Source: PWQG01 sp050486205
GTDB taxonomy: Bacteria > Pseudomonadota > Gammaproteobacteria > Pseudomonadales > Pseudohongiellaceae
Reading direction: 5' to 3'
Length of the DNA: 64,000 nt
NCBI GenBank assembly: GCA_050486205.1
Contig: JBJHCW010000011.1
Span: forward strand, 25,203-89,202
In this document: positions 57,696 to 64,000 of the stretch, one piece after another
Layout: the number at the start of each line of letters is the position of its first letter
How positions within the stretch are numbered: position 1 is the first letter of the stretch
Program-made: the position numbers and the translations under genes
The notes under the pieces: model-generated
Databases searched by the model: none
What the model was told of the DNA's origin: nothing
What the model saw: the letters and a program-made list of their open reading frames with translations, nothing else

Positions 57696-59000
57696 CTAAC
57701 GTGGCAGATCGTCCGGCACCGTAGCCACTCGACTGGCTACGGTGCCCTCCGGATGTTCATACCATCCGGGATCCTGTCCGGGCTCCAGCGAGTCCCTGAC
57801 CTTGATCACTGTAAACATGCCGCCCATTTCCATGTTGCCGAAGGGGCCTTGCCCCATCATCATTGGCAGCGTGTTTTCCGGACCAGGCATGTGTCCGGCA
57901 TCCACATGATGCTGATGCTCACTCATACCGTGTTCTCCCATGGCCATATAACCGGGCACCAACTGCTGGATTCGGCCAGCAAGATCACGTTGGTCAACGC
58001 CCAGGGTGTTGGGAATACCGTGACCCATGGCGTTCATGGTGTGATGTGTCATATGGCAGTGAAAGCCCCAGTCGCCTGGCACGGCCACAAACTCCAGATC
58101 ACGGGTCTGGCCAACACCTATAATCTCGGTTACCTCAGGTCGCCACTGCGAACGGGGCCAGCGGCCACCTTCCGAGCCGGTGACTTCAAACTTCACGCCG
58201 TGGATATGCATGGGGTGATTCCACATCGAGAGGTTGCCAATGCGGATCCGAACCCGTTCGCCAGTCTGCGCCACCAACGGGTCGATATACGGAAACACCT
58301 TGCTGTTCATGGTCCATAAATCGAAGTCCTGCATGATGGTGGGGTCCGGGCGATAGGTGCCAGGATGCACAGCCCAGTTGTGGAGCAGAATCACATAGTC
58401 CCGGTCTACCGGAACCGGGTCCGGCTCCCTGGGATGAATGATGAACATGCCCATCATGCCCATGGCCATCTGTACCATTTCATCAGCATGAGGGTGATAC
58501 ATGAAGGTGCCATGTTGCTGCAGGGTGAATTCGTAAACAAAGGTTTCACCGGGTTGGATGCTGGGTTGTGTCAGACCCGCGACACCATCCATGCCATTTG
58601 GCAAAAGCATGCCATGCCAATGCACAGTGGTTGGCTCAGGCAGTCGGTTGCTGACATAAATGCGCACAGTATCACCTTCCACAGCTTCGATGGTTGGTCC
58701 GGATGTACTGCCGTTATAACCCCAGGCCTTTATGCGCGTGCCCGGAGCAAATTCGTGCTCAACGGGTTCAGCTATCAGGTGGAACTCCTTTACCCCGTCG
58801 CGCAGGTGGTAGCCCAGGGTACGGCCATTGGGCGTGATCACCGGGGTGTATGTACCATTTGTGCTCTGATTGTTGTTACGTGCATCGGAAGCACCAGAGT
58901 CCTGGTTTTCCTGTGCCGTGGCAGTTGTCACCCGGCTTGCAAGTCCCGCCGTCACCAGCCCGGCAGCACTTCCCATCAGTAGTTGACGACGGTTAATCAT
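57696..59000 (-). CDS. Tat-exported multicopper oxidase
   Basis: 434-residue periplasmic multicopper oxidase, probably oxidising Cu(I). The twin-arginine signal is NRRQLLMGSAAGLVTAGLAS, residues 3-22. Copper ligands are in HWHG (127-130), HPHADE (169-174), HPMHIHG (262-268) and HCHMTHH (314-320). Beyond these the protein has Met- and His-rich stretches (for example MVQMAMGMMGM after 174, and MGEHGMSEHQHHVDAGHM near 355). Such segments are typical of copper-handling oxidases. The ATG at 59000 overlaps the upstream stop in ATGATTAA; GAGGAG coded by two Glu residues of the upstream gene is its ribosome-binding site. Frames extending farther upstream are Thr-rich artefacts of the His-tail DNA. 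Confidence 0.92.
   Translation of the reverse strand: MINRRQLLMGSAAGLVTAGLASRVTTATAQENQDSGASDARNNNQSTNGTYTPVITPNGRTLGYHLRDGVKEFHLIAEPVEHEFAPGTRIKAWGYNGSTSGPTIEAVEGDTVRIYVSNRLPEPTTVHWHGMLLPNGMDGVAGLTQPSIQPGETFVYEFTLQQHGTFMYHPHADEMVQMAMGMMGMFIIHPREPDPVPVDRDYVILLHNWAVHPGTYRPDPTIMQDFDLWTMNSKVFPYIDPLVAQTGERVRIRIGNLSMWNHPMHIHGVKFEVTGSEGGRWPRSQWRPEVTEIIGVGQTRDLEFVAVPGDWGFHCHMTHHTMNAMGHGIPNTLGVDQRDLAGRIQQLVPGYMAMGEHGMSEHQHHVDAGHMPGPENTLPMMMGQGPFGNMEMGGMFTVIKVRDSLEPGQDPGWYEHPEGTVASRVATVPDDLPR
57715..57746. repeat. 13-bp perfect inverted repeat within 3' end of oxidase gene
   Basis: GGCACCGTAGCCA (57715-57727) and TGGCTACGGTGCC (57734-57746) around CTCGAC. It lies in codons near the C-terminus of the multicopper oxidase, about 20 bases before its stop. 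No U tract follows on the minus strand. It may terminate or protect the operon's mRNA, or stop the converging diguanylate cyclase transcript. Confidence 0.7.
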
Positions 59001-60528
59001 GGTGATGCTCCTCTGCTGCATGGTTGTGGTGGCCGTGGTGGCCATGTTCGTCGTGGGCGTCGTGATCGCCGTGGTCGCCGTGGTCGTTGTGATCATGGTG
59101 ATTATGGTGATCGCCATGGTCGTCGTGGCTGTGCGGTTCGCTGGTCGCCGGTTGATCCAGGCCAGGCGTCTCAAGATCCTGCTCAGACAGTTGTGGTAAG
59201 GCATTGCCGGTTGCCTGGTCCAGTTGTGAACGGGCAAGCCAGTAGTGTTGTAGTGTGTCGACTGCAGTGAGCTCCATGGTCAGCGCCTGTTGTCTGACCT
59301 CCAGCAGGTCGAAGGTGCCGCTGAGCATAAAATTGTATTCACGCAGTGCAAGATCGAGCATGGTACGGAAACGCGGCAGATCTTCCCGGTACAGTTGTTG
59401 CCACTCTGCCTGCAGCGCTGTCAGTGTGGACAGGGCATCGGCAATTTCCTGCTGCGCCTGCAATTCTGCTGTCTGAAGGCGCGCGGAGAACTGTTCTGCT
59501 TGCGAATCAAGAGAGGCAGTGCGGGCTTGACCCCGGTCGAATACCGGCAGACTCAGCCCAGCCCGGATACCGGGGTGCCAGCCGCCGTCAAACTCCCGCT
59601 CGGCGATCAGTCCCGCATCAAACTGTGTCACACCGCGTTGCCTGGTTTCGAGCCGTTGTGCCCACTGCAGCGCTGTGACTGACTGGCGTATCAATGCCAT
59701 GTCAGGGCGTTGCTCAATCGCGCTGGCATTCAGATGGTCGAAGTCCAGGGCTTCATTCAGTGGAGCGGGCAGGGCGTCTGGCAGGTTCAGTGCCGTGTGC
59801 ACCGGCAAGCCGATGATGCGATTGAGTGCGTGCCGGGCATTGTTGGCTTCGGCCGAGGCCCGGCGTGCGGCATTTTGTTGTGTGGCGGCCGCGGTTTCGT
59901 AGCGCAGCCAGGCGAGCTCGCTGAGATTGCCCGCTTCGTGAAGTTCCCTGGCAAATTCGGCGTTCAGGGAAGCCGCCTCGGCAATGCCTGCGTGCACGCC
60001 TGCCCGCTGTTGGGCTGCGATTGCGCGGTAATAGGCATGCTGTGTTTCGTTGAGCACAGCACTGGCCTGGTGCCAGGCGTGGAGCTGTGCTTGTGCCAGG
60101 GTTTCGTCAGCAATCTGCTGGCGCAGTGGGCGGGTAAGCCAGTCGATAATTCCAAGCGTCAGCACGAACTCTGTTTTCCATGGCCCGCCGTCCTCCGGGC
60201 GCAGTGCCTTGATGCTGAATCCCGGATTCGAAAGCAGGCTGGTCTGCAGGCGATCTGCGTCGGCTATTCCCATGCCGGCCAGTGCCTCCTGGATCACGGG
60301 ACTGGCGAGTAGCGCCAGTTGTTGGGCGGCAACCGGGGTGAGCACGCCGTCAGGAATGGCGTGACTGGGATCATGACCGGCATGCGGGTGATCCGGATCA
60401 AGGGCAGCTTGCTGCTGCGCAAGTGAAGCGCGGAACAGATCAGGGGTGTCTGTGTCAGGGTTGCCAAGGCTGCTGCATGCGTTCACCAGCAGCGCCAGGC
60501 ATAAGATTATGACCACCTTGAGTGGCAT
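58993..60528 (-). CDS. TolC-family outer-membrane lipoprotein with poly-His tail
   Basis: 511-residue outer-membrane efflux protein of the TolC/CusC/CzcC type. The lipobox VNAC gives lipidated Cys18. Two coiled-coil halves can be seen: ETQHAYYRAIAAQQRAGVHAGIAEAASLNAEFARELHEAGNLSELAWL, about residues 165-215, and the second half with LDLALREYNFMLSGTFDLLEVRQQALTMELTAVDTLQHYWLAR. The last 46 residues (466-511) contain 21 histidines plus many Asp and Glu, a likely metal-binding extension. AGGAG is seven bases before the ATG. No RND pump or membrane-fusion gene accompanies it. Its stop overlaps the oxidase start. Confidence 0.9.
   Translation of the reverse strand: MPLKVVIILCLALLVNACSSLGNPDTDTPDLFRASLAQQQAALDPDHPHAGHDPSHAIPDGVLTPVAAQQLALLASPVIQEALAGMGIADADRLQTSLLSNPGFSIKALRPEDGGPWKTEFVLTLGIIDWLTRPLRQQIADETLAQAQLHAWHQASAVLNETQHAYYRAIAAQQRAGVHAGIAEAASLNAEFARELHEAGNLSELAWLRYETAAATQQNAARRASAEANNARHALNRIIGLPVHTALNLPDALPAPLNEALDFDHLNASAIEQRPDMALIRQSVTALQWAQRLETRQRGVTQFDAGLIAEREFDGGWHPGIRAGLSLPVFDRGQARTASLDSQAEQFSARLQTAELQAQQEIADALSTLTALQAEWQQLYREDLPRFRTMLDLALREYNFMLSGTFDLLEVRQQALTMELTAVDTLQHYWLARSQLDQATGNALPQLSEQDLETPGLDQPATSEPHSHDDHGDHHNHHDHNDHGDHGDHDAHDEHGHHGHHNHAAEEHHHD
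58996..59133 (-). repeat. Low-complexity His/Asp/Gly tail-coding repeat
   Basis: 138 bp of degenerate CAYGAY/CAYGGC triplet-type repeats encode the His-rich C-terminus of the TolC-family lipoprotein. It reads as an irregular tandem of GDH, NHHDH and HGDHD-like units. Copy number is likely to vary between strains through slippage. Confidence 0.8.
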
Positions 60529-60597
60529 GACTATACTCCTTTATGAAATACAAAATGCCAGACAATTCAGAGAATTGAGCTGGCTACTTCATGTTGT

Positions 60598-60984
60598 TCA
60601 GGAGTATTTTCGGGGAGGTCGCTGAGGCGTTTCAGAGAAGCCGTTGATGACGGAAACGTTACCAATGGTTTCCAGTCTGGGCCAAACAAAGGGAATGGCA
60701 AGCACATCTGCACCAGCCATCAGGCTCTGTACACCGTGGCAGCTGCCGCTGCAGTGCACACACTGATGGTTGTGCTGATGCTCCGTTGAGGTTGTGCCTC
60801 GTTCGCCGGGGTGACCGTGACAGTCAGCGTCCACAGGCGCGCCGTGATCGGGCGCCGACCTTGAAGCGCTTATGTTACCGGTTGCGTGAGCCAACTGTTC
60901 ACAATGCGCCAGCGCGCCAGCCAGTGCCTGGAAGGGCAACCAGAGGCAGAGCAGGGCGACGATCAATTGGCGTTGTTTCATCAT
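60598..60984 (-). CDS. Small secreted Cys/His-rich protein of copper operon
   Basis: 128 residues. Signal peptide (about residues 1-22, ending FQALA-GA). The mature part has GHPGERGTTSTEHQHNHQCVHCSGSCHG, a dense Cys/His cluster (CxxCxxxC with neighbouring histidines), and ends ETPQRPPRKYS. The layout resembles DUF2946-like proteins found beside copper- and czc-type genes; assignment is by general likeness only. The start is one of two adjacent ATG codons at 60984/60981, with GTGAG upstream. It begins seven bases after the copA stop and lies 69 bases before the TolC-type gene. Confidence 0.72.
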   Translation of the reverse strand: MMKQRQLIVALLCLWLPFQALAGALAHCEQLAHATGNISASRSAPDHGAPVDADCHGHPGERGTTSTEHQHNHQCVHCSGSCHGVQSLMAGADVLAIPFVWPRLETIGNVSVINGFSETPQRPPRKYS

Positions 60985-60991
60985 AATGGGC

Positions 60992-63295
60992 TCACTTTGC
61001 CACAGCCCGGGATTCAAGGGAACCTTTTCGGGCGAAGCGACGCTTGAGCAGCAATGAATTGCCAATCACTGACAGTGAACTGGCAGTCATGGCAATCACA
61101 CCGATCATGGGGTGCAGCAGGCCCGCTGCGGCAACAGGGATAGCGGCTGCGTTGTAGGCACTTGCCCATATCAGGTTCTGCACAATCTTGCTGAAGGTGG
61201 CTTTTGACAAGTGCATGGCTTCAACCACGCCGGACAGTTCACCGCGGACCAGGGTCACATCCGCCGCTTCGATGGCGATGTCAGCGCCAGCACCAATGGC
61301 AATACCAACATTGGCCTGGGTCAGCGCGGGTGCATCGTTGATACCGTCACCAACCATGGCCACATGATCGCCGTACTTCTTCTGAAGTGCCCGGATGGCA
61401 TCCACCTTGCCTTCGGGCAGGACGCCAGCCTGGACTTCATCAATGCCGACTTCTTTGGCAACGGTCCTGGCAGCGCGTTCGTTGTCACCGGTGATCATCA
61501 CCACATGCAGGCCCAGCTCGTGCATGCCACGTATTGCCTCGACAGATTCGTCCTTGATGGTATCGGCAACCGCCACAATGCCAATGGCCGTGCTGTCGGC
61601 GGCAACAATCACCGCGGTGCGTCCGCGCGACTCAAGTTCGGTCAGGCTGTCATCCAGCGCCTCCAGGCCCGAGACGCCGTGTTCTTCAAGCAAAGCGCGG
61701 TTGCCGATCAGCACCTGCACACCATCAACGGCTCCTGCGACTCCGCGGGCACCGGTTGATGTAAAGGATTGCACATTACCTGGCTCGATGCCGCGCTCTC
61801 GGGCGCCGTCCACAATCGCACGGGCAATGGGGTGTTCAGAGGCATTTTCCACTGCGCTGGCCAGGGTAAGCAGCCATGATTCGTCAACGTCCTGTGCGGC
61901 CACCACTTCGGTCAATTTCGGCTCTCCACGTGTGATGGTGCCGGTCTTGTCCAGCACCATGACCTTGATGTCCTTGAAAGTCTGTATGGCTTCGCCGGAA
62001 CGGATCAGAATGCCGCGCTCGGCACCGATGCCCGAACCCACCATCAGCGCCGTGGGTGTTGCCAGGCCGAGTGCGCAGGGGCAGGCAATGACCAGAACGG
62101 CCACCGCTGCGAGAATGGCAAGAACAGGGCGGCTGGCCTCCGGATTGACCCAGGGCAGGAATGTGGCGCCCCAGTCCAGTACCGGGCGCAGGGTCTCGCC
62201 GGCAGCAAACCAGGCAATAAAACTGGCGGCGGCCACAAGAATGACCACCGGTACAAAACGGCCGGTCATCCGGTCAGCAAACTCCTGGATCGGAACGCGT
62301 GTGCCTTGTGCCTGATCCACCAGACGGATGACCTGGGACAGGAAGGTGTCACCGCCGATCTTGGTGGCTTTCACGCGCAGGCGTCCTTCCTTGTTCACTG
62401 TGGCGCCTATCACTGTGCTGCCCGGGCTTTTGTAGACGGGCACCGACTCACCGGTGGCGATGGATTCATCGATATGGCTTTCTCCCTCAATGACTTCGCC
62501 ATCGGTCGGGATCTTGTCGCCGGGGCGTACAATCATGACATCGCCTGGTTGCAGCTCCTTGACGGCTACCTCAATCTCCTTGCCTTCGCGTTCAACCCGG
62601 GCGGTTTTGGCCCCAAGCGTCAGCAATCGGCGGATGGCCTGTGAAGCGCGCCCCTTGGCCTGGGCTTCCAGATAACGGCCGAGCAGGTGGAACGTCATGA
62701 TGGTCGCTGCCATCTCGACGAACGACGTCATGGCAAAGAAAAATCCAAAAAGACCAATGATGTAGGGCGGCAGGCTGCCCATGGATATGAGGACATCCAT
62801 GTTGGCGTTGCGGTTCTTCAGTGAGCGCCAGGCCGCCTTGTGCGTCGCAGCACCGCCGTAAAGGAAGACCACGGGAAAGGCCAGCACAACCACAATGGCC
62901 AGGTAGCCCGGAATGGGTTGCCAGAACATGTGTGGCATCATCAGGACCATAATGAGTGTGGTCGGAACACCGGCAATCCATAAACGCTTTTTTGCCTGCT
63001 GAAGGTAGGCTTCATCAATGCTGGCTTCTTCGCCGTCGTCCTGCTGATCCTGCGTGGCGCGTGAACGAGCAACATCGTAGCCGGCACCTTCCACGGCTTT
63101 TTTCAGTGCCTCAGGCCCTGGCCCGCCAACCTCTGTGGTCACAGTCACCCGGTGACTGGCGATATTGGTGGTGATGTTGCCGACACCGCCAAGTTTTTCG
63201 AGTGTGCTGCGAACAATGCCGGCACAATGGTCGCTGCCCATGCCAGGCACGATCAGTTCGATTTCCTGGGTCGTGACCGCGTTTTCAGTTTTCAT
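60992..63295 (-). CDS. copA: Copper-exporting P-type ATPase
   Basis: 767-residue P1B-1 ATPase exporting Cu(I). One N-terminal heavy-metal domain (about residues 11-75) has GMGSDHC at 18-24, so the first cysteine of GMxCxxC is serine. Two extra helices (about 103-150) precede the core. The CPC motif is VIACPCALGLATP, the phosphorylation site DKTGTITRGEP, SEHPIARAIV (HP), MITGDN and GDGINDAPAL. Cu(I)-specific residues are in ASAYNAAAIPV (TM7 Tyr-Asn) and MTASSLSVIGNSLLL (TM8 Met-Ser-Ser). The ATG at 63295 has AGGAAG upstream. A CueR-type promoter lies between it and cueR. Confidence 0.96.
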   Translation of the reverse strand: MKTENAVTTQEIELIVPGMGSDHCAGIVRSTLEKLGGVGNITTNIASHRVTVTTEVGGPGPEALKKAVEGAGYDVARSRATQDQQDDGEEASIDEAYLQQAKKRLWIAGVPTTLIMVLMMPHMFWQPIPGYLAIVVVLAFPVVFLYGGAATHKAAWRSLKNRNANMDVLISMGSLPPYIIGLFGFFFAMTSFVEMAATIMTFHLLGRYLEAQAKGRASQAIRRLLTLGAKTARVEREGKEIEVAVKELQPGDVMIVRPGDKIPTDGEVIEGESHIDESIATGESVPVYKSPGSTVIGATVNKEGRLRVKATKIGGDTFLSQVIRLVDQAQGTRVPIQEFADRMTGRFVPVVILVAAASFIAWFAAGETLRPVLDWGATFLPWVNPEASRPVLAILAAVAVLVIACPCALGLATPTALMVGSGIGAERGILIRSGEAIQTFKDIKVMVLDKTGTITRGEPKLTEVVAAQDVDESWLLTLASAVENASEHPIARAIVDGARERGIEPGNVQSFTSTGARGVAGAVDGVQVLIGNRALLEEHGVSGLEALDDSLTELESRGRTAVIVAADSTAIGIVAVADTIKDESVEAIRGMHELGLHVVMITGDNERAARTVAKEVGIDEVQAGVLPEGKVDAIRALQKKYGDHVAMVGDGINDAPALTQANVGIAIGAGADIAIEAADVTLVRGELSGVVEAMHLSKATFSKIVQNLIWASAYNAAAIPVAAAGLLHPMIGVIAMTASSLSVIGNSLLLKRRFARKGSLESRAVAK

Positions 63296-63330
63296 GTAAC
63301 GCTTCCTGTGCCGGATCGTGGGTATGTGTT

Positions 63331-63362
63331 GATTATCAACCTTCCTACTGTGTCAAGGTCAA
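63331..63362 (-). promoter_or_regulatory. CueR-type operator/promoter of copA
   Basis: On the minus strand TTGACC (63357-63362) and GATAAT (63332-63337) are separated by 19 bases, the stretched spacing of MerR-family targets. The spacer contains a 21-bp imperfect palindrome at 63339-63359, ACCTT...AAGGT, of the same length and ends as the E. coli copA CueR box. CueR with Cu(I) should activate copA from here. Confidence 0.9.
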
Positions 63363-63397
63363 CAGGGTCAAGGTCAGCAGCTCAAAAGCCAGCCAGG

Positions 63398-63787
63398 TCA
63401 GGGCGGCGACAACTGATCCAGAATGGCGCACTCTGGCGTGTCGTTGTTGTGGCAGGCGGCGATCATCGTCTTCAGTGTGTTTTTCATCTGCTGGAGTTCC
63501 TGCAGCTTTTCGTTGACTTCGGCAAGGTGCTGTTCAGCTACGGCTTTGACGTTGCGACTGGAACGCCTGGGGTCCTGCCAAAGTGTAAGAAGGTCATCAA
63601 TCTGCTGGATCGAAAAGCCCAGCAGGCGAGCCTGTCGAATGAACCGGAGTATCTCGATATCACGTTGGCTGAACTTGCGGTAGCCGGCATCTGTGCGCTG
63701 TACCTGTTTCAGCAGTCCGGTGCGTTCGTAATGCCGGATCATTTTTGCAGACAAGCCGGACTTGGAAGCTGCATTACCTATGTTCAT
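63398..63787 (-). CDS. cueR: Cu(I)-responsive transcriptional regulator CueR
   Basis: 129-residue MerR-family activator. N-terminal winged helix-turn-helix MNIGNAASKSGLSAKMIRHYERTGLL; dimer helix; C-terminal metal loop with Cys112 and Cys120 (ACHNNDTPEC), the same residue numbers as in E. coli CueR. Ser77, which marks CueR and other monovalent-metal sensors, is kept. The start used is ATG at 63787; a TTG one codon earlier is also in frame. It is the first gene of the minus-strand copper operon, 102 bp ahead of copA, and probably controls the promoter in that gap. Confidence 0.95.
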   Translation of the reverse strand: MNIGNAASKSGLSAKMIRHYERTGLLKQVQRTDAGYRKFSQRDIEILRFIRQARLLGFSIQQIDDLLTLWQDPRRSSRNVKAVAEQHLAEVNEKLQELQQMKNTLKTMIAACHNNDTPECAILDQLSPP

Positions 63788-63885
63788 CAAAGTAGGCTCG
63801 ATAACTCGTTAAAAGTCTTTTTATACAACAGATTAAAGCAATATTCTAATGCAGTGTAGCCATAGTTCCACGCTTGTTCTGTAGT

Positions 63886-63909
63886 TTCCGGTAATAAAGA
63901 TTACCGGAA
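63886..63909. terminator. Perfect hairpin upstream of cueR
   Basis: TTCCGGTAAT (63886-63895) and ATTACCGGAA (63900-63909), a 10-bp stem with loop AAAG, followed on the plus strand by CTTTT. It lies nine bases past the stop of the partial minus-strand reading frame at 63918. It is probably the transcription stop of that unit or a boundary before the cueR promoter; direction uncertain. Confidence 0.55.
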
Positions 63910-63917
63910 CTTTTAAA

Positions 63918-63998
63918 TCATTGATCTGTATGAAATTGCTTCCAGCGGCGTCTAAAATCCGCTTTCATGCGGTCTACAAGTGCCCTGCTTTGCTTGTA
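63918..63998 (-). CDS. Possible C-terminal end of a gene, partial
   Basis: Twenty-six codons on the minus strand, entering from the window edge and ending in TGA at 63918-63920. The visible end is basic and Arg/Lys-rich, with ALVDRMKADFRRRWKQF. Coding-like composition and the hairpin just after the stop suggest a real gene, but the stretch is too short for family assignment. Confidence 0.4.
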   Translation of the reverse strand, partial: YKQSRALVDRMKADFRRRWKQFHTDQ

Positions 63999-64000
63999 CG

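Noticed and set aside
59001..59237. N-terminal extension of the multicopper oxidase frame rich in Thr, Ile and Met.
   Set aside because: It is a shifted reading of the His-tail repeat in the upstream gene. The Tat signal and GAGGAG place the start at 59000.
1..64000. CRISPR arrays, transposases, integrases, att sites or phage genes.
   Set aside because: None could be recognised. Gene order is conserved and continuous, with no repeat arrays other than the His-tail coding DNA.

Overview
The window is a stretch of a moderately GC-rich gammaproteobacterial chromosome. The evidence is conserved gene order: ffs-dnaX-ybaB-recR; gltA divergent from sdhCDAB-sucAB-lpd-sucCD as in pseudomonads; rluC/yceD-rpmF-plsX-fabDG-acpP-fabF-pabC-mltG-tmk-holB-pilZ; and a TonB2-type energy-transduction locus familiar from Vibrio and Shewanella. 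A marine member of the Pseudomonadales/Oceanospirillales in the broad sense is a reasonable guess, but the sequence alone does not fix the genus. No insertion sequence, prophage, CRISPR array or rRNA operon was seen.

Layout. 1-1707: 3' part of a PQQ-dependent dehydrogenase. 1742-4815: 4.5S RNA and the dnaX-ybaB-recR replication/repair block. 4823-8918: RNase D, a cysteine-cluster protein, a small membrane protein and a MoxR ATPase/VWA pair. 8981-15261: fadD, hrpA and mlaA. 15287-18563: a TerB-like gene and dusA (minus strand), gltX and tRNA-Ala(GGC). 18711-31524: the complete citrate synthase / succinate dehydrogenase / 2-oxoglutarate dehydrogenase / succinyl-CoA synthetase block. 31965-37100: a six-gene DUF3450-TtpC-ExbB-ExbD-TonB-TPR operon. 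37235-42072: htpG, argS, rluC. 42148-51487: the fatty-acid-synthesis block, which lacks fabH, running into mltG, tmk, holB and pilZ. 51528-57663: a DUF411 (CopG-like) lipoprotein, an L-2-hydroxyglutarate-dehydrogenase-like flavoenzyme, gamma-glutamyltransferase, glutathione reductase and a diguanylate cyclase. 57696-63787: a minus-strand copper-resistance operon (cueR, copA, a Cys/His-rich secreted protein, a TolC-family lipoprotein with a polyhistidine tail, and a Tat-exported multicopper oxidase).

Most of the window is housekeeping. The parts that reward a second look are: a dnaX slippage site (A9 run) where both alternative frames close at once and a stem follows; a sigma-32 promoter for htpG whose -10 box abuts the terminator of the upstream TonB operon; a consensus tRNA promoter lying across the gltX stop codon; the copper operon, which pairs a TolC-type lipoprotein with a multicopper oxidase without RND or membrane-fusion genes; and an MlaA homologue without a lipobox cysteine.

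The genes form clear functional units. The TCA block feeds reducing power to the membrane. The TonB2 unit uses proton-motive force for outer-membrane uptake. In the copper operon, CueR senses cytoplasmic Cu(I) and CopA exports it; the periplasmic oxidase, the outer-membrane lipoprotein and the small secreted protein probably oxidise or bind it outside the inner membrane.
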